Shown piece after piece: positions 27,401-37,355 of a stretch of DNA of 64,000 bases. This DNA comes from Portunus trituberculatus (Eukaryota > Arthropoda > Malacostraca > Decapoda > Portunidae). Position 1 is the stretch's first letter. Every line of letters starts with the position of its first letter. The notes beneath the pieces are model-generated. The model had not been told where the DNA came from, searched no databases, and saw nothing but the letters and a program-made list of their open reading frames with translations. The translations under genes were made by a program, and so were the position numbers. The stretch is from contig NC_059292.1 in assembly GCF_017591435.1 (NCBI RefSeq), forward strand, positions 27,784,043-27,848,042, given 5' to 3'.

Positions 27401-27811
27401 TGAATGTCATAATCACAATCATACGCCAAATTTGTGGCTACATTAATAGCTTTATGATAATAGATAACTTATTTAGCCACAACACATGTGGGGTGTATGT
27501 GCTGCACCAACTAAGGGCTAGAACATTAAGTAACTAACAGATTCAGTAATTGATTCAATAAACTGAGAGATTAAATTATTATGTATAAGCTATATAAACT
27601 AAATAGCTACACAAAAAATGTATTGCTTTGAGCTGGTGATAATTTGTTGAATAGAAGGTTAATTTTAAGAGACTGGAGCAGATGTGTCTATTCTTAAATG
27701 TTGGTATGATGGACAGGGAAGCCCCAAACTCATATCATTCCCTTTGTTTCCTGAGGGAGAGAAGAGGCACTGGTAGGAGTAAGGAAGATGAGGAATGTGT
27801 GTGTGTGTGTG
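24442..27811. other. Mostly non-coding DNA with one possible terminal exon
   Basis: Apart from the candidate exon at 25223-25287, no gene is seen. A second acceptor-donor pair (TTTTACAG before 25356; TTTTAG|GTAAGT at 25510/25511) outlines a possible exon with a short open frame. AAATAAAT-type repeats lie at about 27300-27390. Confidence 0.4.
25223..25287 (+). CDS. Possible acidic C-terminal exon of an unknown gene
   Basis: Acceptor TTTTTCCCCAG at 25212-25222 is followed in one frame by IPTSTFLLPEDDEDNDDKVA and a TGA at 25285-25287. AATAAA at 25333-25338 would serve as the poly-A signal. This looks like a last coding exon entered in phase 1. The protein is not recognised and no upstream exon was found with confidence. 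It could be chance. Confidence 0.28.
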
Positions 27812-28053
27812 TAAATCACCATGGTTGTCTGCTGATTACCCAGCCAACCTTTCCCATTATGGAGCGAGCTCAGAGCTCATAAACTGATCTTTGGGTAGGA
27901 CTGAAACCACAACACACTCCACACACCAGGAAAGCAAGGCCACAACCCCTTGAGTTACACCCTGTACCTACTTGTTGCTAGGTGAACAGGGGCCATACAT
28001 TAAGAGGCTTACCCATTTGTGTTACCATGGCCAGGACTCAAACCTGGGTTTTC
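27812..28053 (-). mobile_element. SINE cluster copy 1 (tRNA head cut by microsatellite)
   Basis: Shares with copy 3 GAGCGAGCTCAGAGCTCATA, GGTAGGACTGA, CACAACCCCT and GCTAGGTGAACAGGGGCCA. On the - strand its B box GGTTTGAGTCC is present, but the 5' half of the tRNA head is replaced by (GT)n at 28055-28113. The 3' end reads GGTGATTTACACACAC. Confidence 0.75.

Positions 28054-28054
<1 letters not shown>

Positions 28055-28113
<59 letters not shown>
28055..28113. repeat. (TG)n between SINE copies 1 and 2
   Basis: About 29 TG units followed by a T run. Confidence 0.93.
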
Positions 28114-28116
<3 letters not shown>

Positions 28117-28349
28117 TTTTTTTTCAGTTTGATCTGCTGTAGTCTCTGACGAGACAGCCATACGTTACCCTACGGAACGAGCTCAGAGCTCGTTATTTCC
28201 GATCTTCGGATAGGCCTGAGACCAGGCACACCGGGATAACAAGGTCACAACTCCTCGATTTACATCCCGTACCTACTCACTGCTAGGTGAACAGGGGGTA
28301 CACGTGAAAGGAGACATACCCAAATATCTCCACCCAGCCAGGGAATCTT
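28114..28349 (-). mobile_element. SINE cluster copy 2 (diverged)
   Basis: Same body landmarks as copies 1 and 3 with more changes (ACGAGCTCAGAGCTCGTTAT; CTGCTAGGTGAACAGGGGGT). The head at its right end and the 3' tip at its left end are degraded. Confidence 0.68.
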
Positions 28350-28420
<71 letters not shown>

Positions 28421-28450
28421 GTGTGTGCGTGTGTGTATGTGTGTGCGTGT
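28350..28450. repeat. (GT)n between SINE copies 2 and 3
   Basis: About 50 units with GC interruptions towards the right. Confidence 0.95.
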
Positions 28451-28735
28451 ATAATTCACCTCGGTCGCCTGCTGGTCACCCAGCCAGTCTTCCCCATTAC
28501 AGAGCGAGCTCAGAGCTCATAGAACGATCTTCGGGTAGGACTGAGACCACAACACACTCCACACACTGGGAAAGCGAGGCCACAACCCCTCGAGTTACAT
28601 CCTGTACCTATTTACTGCTAGGTGAACAGGGGCCACACATTAAGAGGCTTGCCCATTTGCCTTGCCGCTTACCGGGGCTCGAACTCAGCCCTCTTGATTG
28701 TGAGTTGAGTGTGCTAACCACTACACTACGCAGTG
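28451..28735 (-). mobile_element. SINE cluster copy 3, full length
   Basis: On the - strand: tRNA-like head GTAGTGTAGTGGTTAGCACA (A box), B box GAGTTCGAGCC, body, and 3' end GAGGTGAATTATACACACGC running into (AC)n. This copy defines the family. Pol III boxes with a non-tRNA body make it a SINE and not a tRNA gene. Confidence 0.82.
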
Positions 28736-29692
28736 TGTGTGTGTGTGTTTTGTGGGGGAGGGGGGGAAGTAGAGCAAATTTTAAGAGAAAAAGGATAAGG
28801 CAGGTAGAGAAATATTTGTGTGTGGTTAAAACATGGATATTAATATCTCTCTCTCTCTCTCTCTCTCAGAAAAAGGGAGGCAAAACCCAAAAGAATAAAT
28901 GAAAGCCCTTGTTCACCTTGGCATCTCCCCCTCTACTTTGTTACAACTATCAGCGTCTGTCTTGCAGTGACGTCCTCTTGTGAAAATCTGATGTGATAGA
29001 AGCAGTTTGTTCTTGGTAAACTTGCATGTCATGATTTTAGTGTCACAGAATATTTGTGGAGAATTAGAGCAGGAAAAGAATCACAGAAAAATTAGCAAGC
29101 ATTTGGTCCACATTTCATACCACTCAGAAATCCTAGATTACTGACCATTCACTTGAATAATAATAATAATGTGCAATGAAAAGATGAGTTAACACGATGA
29201 AATAGTAAATTGTTATAACTATATCTAGGAGTCCTTCAAAACAAGATGATGATGATGCTATGTTGTCAACTCCTCTCTATCACCATATGAACCGTGACTA
29301 TCATACAAAACTATACATATTCTCTAAATAAGTCAACCAAGTACATATTGAATTCATTATTATAAAAGGCACCACTACGTAAATACATCCCCACATTATG
29401 TATCCCAGTTACTCAGTCCTTCTAAGGTGATTTAAACCATAAAGAATATCCAAGAATAATAATAATGATGATGATGCTAAATTTACATGCTTGTGCTCCT
29501 TAAAATATACAGGAAAAGAATAATAAATAAATAAAAATACATATCATACACAGATATACCATGATATAAATCGGTTAAAAACACACAACTTCCCTTCCTC
29601 GTCTAGCTTCAGAATGTCCTTTGCCTTTTTGGTAAGTTGCAAAAAACTTCTACCATTCCTTCTGACCGACTGACTGAAGCAAGTCTTATCAC
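28736..29692. other. Non-coding DNA
   Basis: Holds short (GT)n at 28733-28748, (CT)n at 28846-28867 and scattered ATA/GAT triplet runs. No gene seen. Confidence 0.5.
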
Positions 29693-29896
29693 CTACAGGT
29701 TTCCAGGGACGTGCTGATGCTCCCTGACGTCCATCCCTCCTCCTCCCCACTGGCACGGTGATGCCCAGCCAGCAGCGTCCCGGCCCGATACAGCCTCACC
29801 AATGGCCCAGCACGCCCGGCACGCCCGGCATCCCCACGGCCCCGCGGTGTGGTCATCCACCCCTGCCACACACCTCACCCGTCCCACTGGTGTCAC
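29693..29896 (-). other. GC-rich island, possible exon of unknown gene
   Basis: A sharply GC-rich block in AT-rich surroundings. On the - strand a GTGCTCAG acceptor precedes 29896, and a frame rich in Cys, Gly and Trp runs to about 29693. A BLCAP transcript spliced from AAG|GTTAGG near 36366 could enter it and would then stop about 13 codons later. That is speculative. It may equally be a regulatory island. Confidence 0.25.
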
Positions 29897-30900
29897 CTGA
29901 GCACAGCACCAGGGAGTGAGACAGTGCCAACAACATAACACAAGAATGCAACAATGTACATATGTATAGGATAAAAGGTGATAGAATATGGACAATGAAA
30001 ATCTTATCACAAAGAATGACGACAAAGGATGGAAAAGAAAAGAAAGAAGAGGACAAACTCCTTCTCTTTGTGTGGCTGCTGTTAACATGAACAAGTGTGT
30101 AAGATTCGATGTTGGCTGGCTGTGGTGCTGGTACATGAGCTGCAATGTTCAAAGTGTAAAGACACTACAACTCAAATCATTATTGTTATTTTTTTTTAAT
30201 AAAATTTTCATGCCAAAAAGTAAATAGTTTTCTCCGGAGACTCTTCAAGGTATATTAACTTTTTTTTTTTTGGCATGCGGTGATCCCCCCCACTTAAGAT
30301 TTTATTTTTTGGTGCATGGGGGCCTCTCTCTCTCTCTCTCTCTTTTTTTTTTTTATTTAAACAGGTGGTTATATATATTACATGGGACAGTTAAATGTGC
30401 CTATGCTAAAGCTCATCCTTGCCGTAGGTGAGCTATCTTAAAGCTACTGCCCTTACACTTACATTATAAACAAATTGTAATGTAGTAATAACTAAACTTA
30501 ATTTTAACAGATAATATTAGATGAATAATTGAAAATACTATGTACATCCTAGGCGAAGCATTATGTACGAAATTGACATTAAGGAGGGTGTAGACGCAGC
30601 CACCTATGGGCTGCTACCTTAACTCGAAAACTCCGACAGGCCTTAAATACGGCTGCATAGCACACTTCCGACAGTCCTTAAATGGGGCAGCTACTTTGAG
30701 CGCTAATAAAAACCGCGCTAGCATTGGTAGCGCTGCTATATTTGGTCATGACGTAGTCCTATGGTAGTACTGTCGGCTCCCAGGAAGCACACCGCTCTAG
30801 CCAGCTAGTCTCCCGCAAATTTCTGTGAGGTGCGTGAGCGTCGTGTCGCGGTGATAATTATTTACGTATTTACTTATTTACGGAACTATTATTTACAACT
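29897..30900. other. Unassigned DNA with poly-T/CT tract
   Basis: Contains CT then T at 30323-30354. Read on the - strand this is TTTAAAT plus poly-A plus (GA)n, like the tract at 32167-32224, so it may be a retroposed tail. The GC-richer 30600-30800 has GCTAGCATTGGTAGCGCTGC-type motifs but no named element. Confidence 0.35.
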
Positions 30901-31071
30901 ATGGCTCCTGGTGCTAAGAGGAAGCTAAAGTTTAGTGATAAAAGTGATAGACAAGGCGGGACAAGACGCAAAGTGCACAGGTTGGAGTTAGATCCCGACC
31001 CCGCTATTGTGACAACATCGTCACCCACGCCTGATAAAAACATACGTAACTATAATCAGCCAATATGAGTG
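30901..31071 (+). CDS. Small basic ORF, unknown, possible transposon N-terminus
   Basis: An ATG at 30901 opens 55-56 codons beginning MAPGAKRKLKFSDKSDRQGG, rich in Lys and Arg. A purine-rich, AT-rich leader precedes it and TGA ends it near 31068-31071. The basic start resembles N-termini of several DNA-transposon proteins, but nothing downstream continues a transposase. The function is unknown and it may be a decayed fragment. Confidence 0.25.
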
Positions 31072-31259
31072 AAAACACGAAAAACATGTGAAAACACATA
31101 AAAACATGAGCAGTGCCTTACATTATGTAAGAATACACATAAAAGCACCTCCCCCGAGTTGCCGCTACCACAATCTTCTCCAACTATCGGTTATCATTCT
31201 GAGACAACCATAGTGAGTAGAGCAATAAAAACTTGTAGGATGATGCATTGTCATGTCTA

Positions 31260-32162
31260 CTAAGAGCAGATTTTTTTCCAGAGTAATTTATAAGAGTTGA
31301 TTTTTTTATGATAATTGCGGTAATGGGAGGGTGCGAATTTTGCGGCCATCGTTCTTAGCGGGTTAATTTGCTGTGTGGACAGGCCCCTCACATCCACATC
31401 TGTAGTGAGCTCGTTCCACCACACCACCGCTGCTGATGTAAAGGCACGCTGGTGAGTAGAGCTATGGGACCTCGGGACTTCCAGGAGGAGGTCATTGGCC
31501 GACACCGTCCTCGTGCCAACCTCGTGTCTCCTCCAGGTTGTCCCTAAGTTCGTCAGGTGGGGTACGCGCTGCACTTGTGCCTTGTGGAGCACTGTCAAGG
31601 CGGCAACTCTCCTGCGGTGCTCGAGGCTGTCCCTCATGTCGTGCCGCTGCTGTTCCTCCTGCTGCCGCTGCTCTTGCTGTTGCTGTTGCTCTTGTTGAGG
31701 CTGTCTGTGTTGCTGCCTCCTCCACCAATGTGGATGGTGTTGTTGATGATGTGTAGCGCCGCTAATCAAGCGCTCTGCCCGGCGCTGTACTTTATCTAGT
31801 AGGCTGAGGTGGCAGCGGGCACTTGACATCCAGGTAAGAGGGGCGTATTCCATTATAGGCCTTACCTGGGCCTTGTAGAGTGTGAGGAGGCCGTCAGCAT
31901 GGAGGAGGTGTTTCATCCGGCGCAGTAGGTTCACCTTAAAGGAGGTGTTCCGCGCCACTTTCTCCAGGTGACGGTCGAACTGCAGCCTGGAATCCACCTC
32001 CACCCCAAGGATTTCAATGGTGTCCTGCAGAGGGATGGTGTCTGGCCCGAGACGCAACTTTCCACGCAGTTGGTCTGCTTCTCCCTGTGAGCGGGTGATC
32101 ACCATGGCCTGGGTTTTCTCTGGGGCAAACTTGACTTGCCACCTTTCTCCCCAAGCCAGGAT

Positions 32163-32165
<3 letters not shown>
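31260..32165 (-). mobile_element. LINE C-terminal fragment with Gln-rich expansion
   Basis: The open - strand frame (281 codons from 32105) matches the region after the RT palm of a Jockey/CR1-type LINE: MVITRSQGEADQL, ILGVEVDSRLQFDRHLEKV, LYKAQVRPIMEYAPLTWMSS and LLDKVQRRAERLI. A Gln/Glu/His-rich tract (about 31640-31740) interrupts it, followed by RRRVAALTVLHKAQ. The palm and endonuclease are absent. It is cut at its 5' side by the (CT)n/poly-T tract at 32167. No host gene is needed to explain it. Confidence 0.82.
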
Positions 32166-32166
<1 letters not shown>

Positions 32167-32198
<32 letters not shown>

Positions 32199-32224
32199 TT
32201 CTCTTTTTTTTTTTTTTTTTATTT
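32167..32224. repeat. (CT)n plus poly-T tract
   Basis: Abuts the LINE fragment. Read on - it is TTTAAAT, a long A run, then (GA)n. Similar tracts lie at about 30323-30354, with a CT-only tract at 32428-32462. Confidence 0.85.
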
Positions 32225-32424
32225 AAACTTAGTTACCATTACAATAATTACATAATAAACTTAAAGTTGCTAGTGGACACTAGGCAACTATTCTAAAAGT
32301 TTATGTGAGTGGCAGGTACCTGAGGTGGTAACCGCGCCAACTAGCATGATACACTATATATATACTTTATATACATTATGTACAGGAGGAGCTGGACAGG
32401 AACGGCGTGGGGAGTGTGCCTCTC

Positions 32425-32464
<40 letters not shown>

Positions 32465-32589
32465 ATCATTTCTCTAAGTTCCGGCAACTAGCAAACAAAT
32501 ACAGAATATACATATACAGATACAGAATAATGGAATGATGTGACAAAACACACTTCCAATGGTCAGTCTCATGACTATTTCATGTCTTC
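32225..32589. other. AT-rich non-coding DNA
   Basis: No gene. Contains (CT)n at 32428-32462. Confidence 0.5.
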
Positions 32590-34150
32590 AATCAAAATTC
32601 TTTGAAATGATGTTTTCCATGGCCTTGCTGGCCTAAATCCTCAGAAGGCTTATGGACCTCATGGGGTCCCTCCTATTGTTCTCAAAAACTGTGCTTCCGT
32701 GCTTGCACCTTGCCTGGCCAAACTTGAAATTTCAACTTTGTCTGTCAACTTTTACCTTTCCTTCTTGCTGGAAGTTTGCCTACATTCAGCCTGTTCCTTA
32801 AAAGGGTGACCATTCTAATCCCTCTAACTATAGCTTTAATCTCTTGCTTGTCTAAAGTTTTTGAATCTATCCTGAATAAAAAGATTCTTAAACATGTCAC
32901 TTAACAATCTTCTATCTGATCACCAGTATGGCTTCCGCCAAGGTCGCTCTACTGGTGATCTGGCTTTCCTTACTGAGTCTTGGTCATCCTATTTTAGAAA
33001 TTTTGGTGAAGTTTTGCTGTCACATTAGACATCGAAAAATTTTGATTTCAAAACTACCCCCCTACAGTTTCTATCCTTCTCTCTGCAACTTTATCTCAAG
33101 TTTCCTTTCCAACCGTTCTATTGCTGCTGTGGTAGACTATTAAAAGTGGTGTTCCTCAGGGTTCTGTCCGGTCACCCACTCTCTTTCTATTACTAATTAA
33201 TGATCTTCTTAACCAAACTTCTTGCCCTATCCACTCCTACGCTGATGATACCACCCTACATCTTTCCACGTCCTTTCACAGACGACCAATCGTTCAGGAA
33301 GTCAACAGATCATGCAGGGACACCAAAGAATGCCTGACTTTTGATCTTTCTAAGATTTCTGATTGGGGCAAAGAAAATCTATTAGTTTTTAATGCCTCAA
33401 ACACTCAATTCCTCCATCTGTCAACTCGACACAACCTTCCAGACAACTATCCCTTCTTCTTCAATGACACTCAACTGTCTCCCTCTTCCACACTGAATAT
33501 CCTCGGTCTGTCCTTTACTCATAATCTTAACTGAAAACTTCACATCTCATCTCTTGCTAAAAACAGCTTCTATGAAGTTAGGCATTCAGAGACGTCTCCG
33601 CCAGTTTTTCTCGCCCCTCCAACTGCTTGCTTACTGTACAAGGGTCTAATCCACCCTTGTACGTACAGAGTACAGAGTATGGAGTACTCTTTGCATGTTT
33701 GGGGGGTTTCCACTCACAGTTTTATTAGATAGGGTGGAATTAAAAGCTTTTTGTCCCATCAACTCCCCTCCTCTGACTGACTGTCTTCTGCCTATTTTTC
33801 ACTGCTGAAATGTTGCATCTCTTTCTATCTTTTATTGCTATTTTCATGCTGTTCTACTGATCTTGCTAACTGCATACCTCTCCTCCTCCTGCGGCCTTGC
33901 TGCACAAGACTTTCTTCTTCCTCTCATCCCTATTCTGTCCAACTCTCTAATGCAAGAGTTAACCAGTACTCTCAATCATTCACACCTTTCACTGGTAAAC
34001 TCTGGAACTCCCTACCTGCTTCTGTATTTCTGCCTTCCTACGACTTGTCTTCTTTTAAGAGGGAGGTATCAAGACATTTGCTCCCTAATTTTAGCTAACG
34101 CTTTTCTTTCTTCTAGAGAACCAGCACGCAAGTGGGCCTTCTTTTTAACA
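32590..34150 (+). mobile_element. Jockey-like LINE, decayed ORF2 3' half
   Basis: RT landmarks in order: KAYGPHGVPPIVLKNC (about 32645), PVPKKGDHSNPSN (about 32800), LLSDHQYGFRQGRSTGDL (about 32905), SGVPQGSV (about 33145), IHSYADDTTLHLS (about 33225), LNILGLSFTHNLN (about 33495) and LWNSLPASVFLPSYDLSSFK (about 33995). Stops near 33027, 33140, 33531 and elsewhere, plus frameshifts, kill it. The endonuclease and ORF1 are absent (5' truncation). The short 3' UTR ends near 34190 in CTAGAAAAAAG. Confidence 0.87.
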
Positions 34151-34194
34151 TTATTTTGCCCTTGGCTGGCCCTCTCTCCTAGAAAAAAGTGGTA

Positions 34195-34430
34195 AGTCAT
34201 CCATTGATTTTTTAAAAATACTATGCAGGCTTTTTATGGGAATTTATGTGCTAAATGGGGTACTTTTTGTGGTTCCTCATATCTAAAAGCCCACCTGGTA
34301 GGAAACTGTTGCCCTAAGTGAGGAAGCTCAACCTACACTTGGACGGTGGATAGGATTTGAACCCGTGCGCTTGGAAACCCATTGGACCCCAAAGCACGCA
34401 GTGTTCCACTGTAACATGGTGGCCTTTGAT
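34195..34430 (-). mobile_element. tRNA-derived SINE, same family as 5870-6037
   Basis: On the - strand: tRNA-like head starting GGCCACCATGTTACAGTGGA with B box GGGTTCAAATCC, then GTGTAGGTTGAGCTTCCTCA, GGTGGGCTTTTAGATATGAG and CATAAATTCCCATAAAAAG. This copy keeps the head that the + copy at 5870 lost. Confidence 0.75.
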
Positions 34431-34900
34431 TGGTTCACTCTGTGTTCACATCCCAGCCTGAACATGTGGCTCATACTGCCACATTCATATTGACCACATT
34501 GACAACGTTCACTATTGACTCTCTATCACTGTTCACTTTCTATGACCCTCTGGAAGCTACATAGAGAGGGACAGAAAAATTAAGGGGAACTGTGTATTGT
34601 CCAGTGCCACCAACACACTGCTCACTGACTTAGCTGACTCCCCCTAGACTTGTCCTAGACTTGTCCACCTTAGTTTTAAGAAAGCTAGATATAACAATAC
34701 TGGCTGAACTGAGGTATGGGAGAGATTGGAAAAGAGAAAAAAAAGATATTTGATTGCAGTTTACAAAGGAATGTCAGGTATGCAAAGGTTTGATAAAGAG
34801 AATGTGTTTATGAGACACAAGAATCTCAAGATGTCACAGAAATTAAGGAAAACAAGATGTGAAGGAGGTGTTACTGTCTCATATATTCATTTATGTTCTT

Positions 34901-35415
34901 AAAACATTTTTATTAGCTTTTTACAAGCCTTACCACCAAGAAGGGATAATTTTGTGATACACAAAGTGAAATCTTGCATGGAACAAGGAAAACAAAGCAG
35001 ATGAGGATCAAAGCATTTGTCTGCCACCAATTAGTGATGACCACTTCTTGTGATCCTCTATAGCTTGGTGTGTTGCTTTCACCACATTATTTATGTTTTT
35101 CCTTCCTTCCTTGAGAAGGAACAGAGCATCTCTGAGGTACCACTCAATGCCATGGAGTTAAGGTGATCCTCATGGCATGATCATATATGAATATAGTATG
35201 ATATCTATTATAACAGGCAATAGAGGAGTGGAAACCAAAATATTGTGGCAAAAGCAACACACAAGCTAGAGAGTCACAAGAAGAAACTGTCGGTGGCGGA
35301 CAAATGCCTCCTCATTTGCTCTATGTTCCGTGTTCCATGCAAGATTTCACTATGTGCATCATGAAACAATCCTTTCTTTATGGTAAGGCTTCTAAAAAGC
35401 TAATAGAAATGTTTT
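34901..35415. repeat. Foldback inverted repeat, arms about 180-190 bp
   Basis: 34901-35093 pairs with 35238-35415. Shared landmarks are AGTGAAATCTTGCATGGAAC in arm 1 and its reverse complement in arm 2, and AAAACATTT...TATTAGCTTTTT at the outer ends. The loop is about 145 bp. It may be a foldback MITE or a chance inverted duplication. No protein is encoded. Confidence 0.82.
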
Positions 35416-35520
35416 GTAACAATGAATGTATATAATTATGAGACCTCACTCCTCAGTCTGGAGCTAACCTTTACTGTGAGTGGATTGTTTTCTCTGTATT
35501 TTCACCTAGTGTCCAATACT

Positions 35521-35918
35521 ATGGCATCCAAGTGTCCGTTAACCTCTTCCCAAGAAAGTTATTCCAAGAAATCAAGGAAGCATTTGACCATTGAAAAAAA
35601 GTTGGAAATGTTAGATCGCTATGCTAAGGGGAGGGGGGGGGAACCTCGGTGATTGTCCATATGACAGGACTGAGGGAGAGCACATTTCGTACCATAAGCT
35701 AATAAAATGAGAGCATGTGATTTTTATTGTTTCCATCACCAAGTGATGTACAAATAGCCTTTTTTAAGGTTTGAGTAACAAAATCCTCAAAATAGACAGA
35801 CTTTCCCTGTGGCCAGGAACATAACCCCTCTATTACCATTGTTTTCTATAGGAAAATCATGTTTGAATAACACAGCGTCTCCAGGAGTGTAACCCTCACG
35901 TTAACTGAAAGTTGACTG
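35521..35918 (+). mobile_element. Tigger/pogo transposon remnant
   Basis: The ATG at 35521 begins the CENP-B-type N-terminus of a Tigger transposase (RKHLTIEKKLEMLDRYAKG). The frame shifts at a G run (35632-35640), and VIVHMTGLRESTFRTIS follows in a new frame before stops. The rest of the transposase is deleted. The 3' end resembles a Tigger terminal repeat: CACGTTAACTGAAAGTTGAC then TG, followed by a TA (35919-35920) as expected for the TA target. No 5' terminus was found. Confidence 0.72.
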
Positions 35919-36300
35919 TACCTGATGTAGGAACATACTTACATAGTAAGGTACGGAAACACTGAACATTACATATACTCTACACTCTCATACATCTGGC
36001 ATCCACACTCTTACCCACAATCCTGAGAAGGGTTGCACCTAGACCAAGGAGGGGACACACACACAAGAGTTAGCCAGGATTGTTTTACCTCTTGCAGCCA
36101 GTGGAAAGAACAATATAAGTGTTGACTGTCTCCTGGACTTTATCTCAATGCCCATGATACCGACAGCCTAATCAACAGATGCGGATACTTATCTACAGGG
36201 CTCTGTGAGCACCCGCCTACACTTGACAAGAAGGGATATGGAGAAGGCACTCCATGACTATAGCTCATTTTCCCATATACCACAACAACCAGGTAAATAT

Positions 36301-36302
<2 letters not shown>

Positions 36303-36359
<57 letters not shown>
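36303..36359. repeat. (CA)n next to BLCAP stop codon
   Basis: About 28 CA units. On the gene strand it is (GT)n starting within a few bases of the TAG. Confidence 0.96.
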
Positions 36360-36360
<1 letters not shown>

Positions 36361-36361
36361 C

Positions 36362-36589
36362 CTAACCTTGGCACTCAGATGTTGGCCATAGCAGACAGTT
36401 GCCGATTCCTGAGTAACAGAGCACGGCGACGGCAGCCAGAAAGACAAGGGAACATATGGTGCAGGGCTTGCGTTCCAGGAAGAAGCCCGTCAGGTAAAGA
36501 ACCATGAAAACCACGTGGTTGTGGAGGAGGCCAGCAGGTACTGGCTTTGGGATCAGTAGGACAGGTATGAGCCACTGTAGACAATACAT
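36362..36589 (-). CDS. BLCAP: BLCAP (bladder cancer-associated protein) orthologue, coding exon
   Basis: A small membrane protein of 75 codons starting MYCLQWLIPVLLIPKP, with FFLERKPCTICSLVFLAAVA in the middle. This is the BLCAP signature of two hydrophobic segments around the ERKPCTIC loop. The start is chosen by family match; an AG acceptor (TCATTGCAG) lies six bases upstream, so the coding region begins a second exon, as in vertebrate BLCAP. Vertebrate BLCAP is 87 residues. This copy ends after GNCLLWPTSECQG, about 12 short, and a (GT)n array begins at the stop. Tyr2, Gln5 and Lys15, recoded by A-to-I editing in mammals, are all encoded here. BLCAP affects growth and apoptosis in mammalian cells; its role in arthropods is unknown to me. 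Confidence 0.9.
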   Translation of the reverse strand: MYCLQWLIPVLLIPKPVPAGLLHNHVVFMVLYLTGFFLERKPCTICSLVFLAAVAVLCYSGIGNCLLWPTSECQG

Positions 36590-36989
36590 CTTTTCCTGCA
36601 ATGATAAAGGTTAATTAGTGCAATGTTAACCATTTCACTACCATAATCATCCTTTCTTAACTAAGTTACCAATGTAAGAACTATTTCTATGGTAACACAC
36701 AGAGAAAACCAATTAAATTTGTTTTTGAAAGCTTAAACACAAAAGTTGTGTTTAACCTCTTCACTCCAGGTAATAGAAAATGGCCCCAGCACCGTATCCA
36801 GGCTGGGAGGGAGCAGAACAGGGGGCAACAAATCAACCAACCAAAAAGGAGGTGCAGGAACAGGAGAGAATGAAGGGACGTCCACACACCAAAGAGGCCT
36901 ACACACTTGTCCTACAATAGCCTAAACATATGAGAAGGAAGTAAGTAGGAAGCTAAGAACTGTGATGCACCACTTATCCTGTTCCCTGC

Positions 36990-37355
36990 AACCTACTGTA
37001 TAATGCCATTGTCCTAATATAGATGTCCCTCTAGCTTGCCTAGTTTCCTGGCTCCCCCTTCACAACTCTTTCACTAAGCTGACAGGACGTGGGAATAAAA
37101 ATATGATAATCAAAACTAACCAAACCCTTACGGTAACCTAACCTAGCTAGCATAACCTAACTATGCTGTTGATTAGAACTTATCTTACCTGGGTTCTGGG
37201 GATAACATATCAGTGATGTGTGTTGCCTCAACTAAGTTATGTTAATTAGATTAAAGTTAAGGTTTGGTTATTATATTTTCATTCCCATGTCACGTCAGAA
37301 GAGTGAAAGACATGCGAAGGGGGAGCCGGGAAACAAGGCGAGCAGGAGGGTCATC
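36990..37355. repeat. Second foldback inverted repeat in BLCAP leader intron
   Basis: Arms about 36995-37165 and 37215-37355 are reverse complements with mismatches. TTTCCTGGCTCCCCCTTC in arm 1 matches the complement of GAAGGGGGAGCCGGGAAA in arm 2, and GGGAATAAAAATATGATAA matches in the same way. Related CCCTGCAACCT and AGGCCAATA motifs recur at 37470-37670. Confidence 0.78.

Noticed and set aside
28670..28735. tRNA gene on the - strand (also 4155, 6740, 12560, 34350)
   Set aside because: A and B boxes are present, but no convincing cloverleaf or discrete end is seen. Each continues into a repeated non-tRNA body, so these are SINE heads.
29693..29896. Last exon of BLCAP
   Set aside because: Phase would allow it and the total length would be near 88 residues, but the tail does not resemble BLCAP and the intron would exceed 6 kb. 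Kept only as a weak possibility.
31620..31760. Gln-rich host protein or CAG-repeat gene
   Set aside because: The tract lies inside a LINE C-terminal frame with LINE sequence on both sides.
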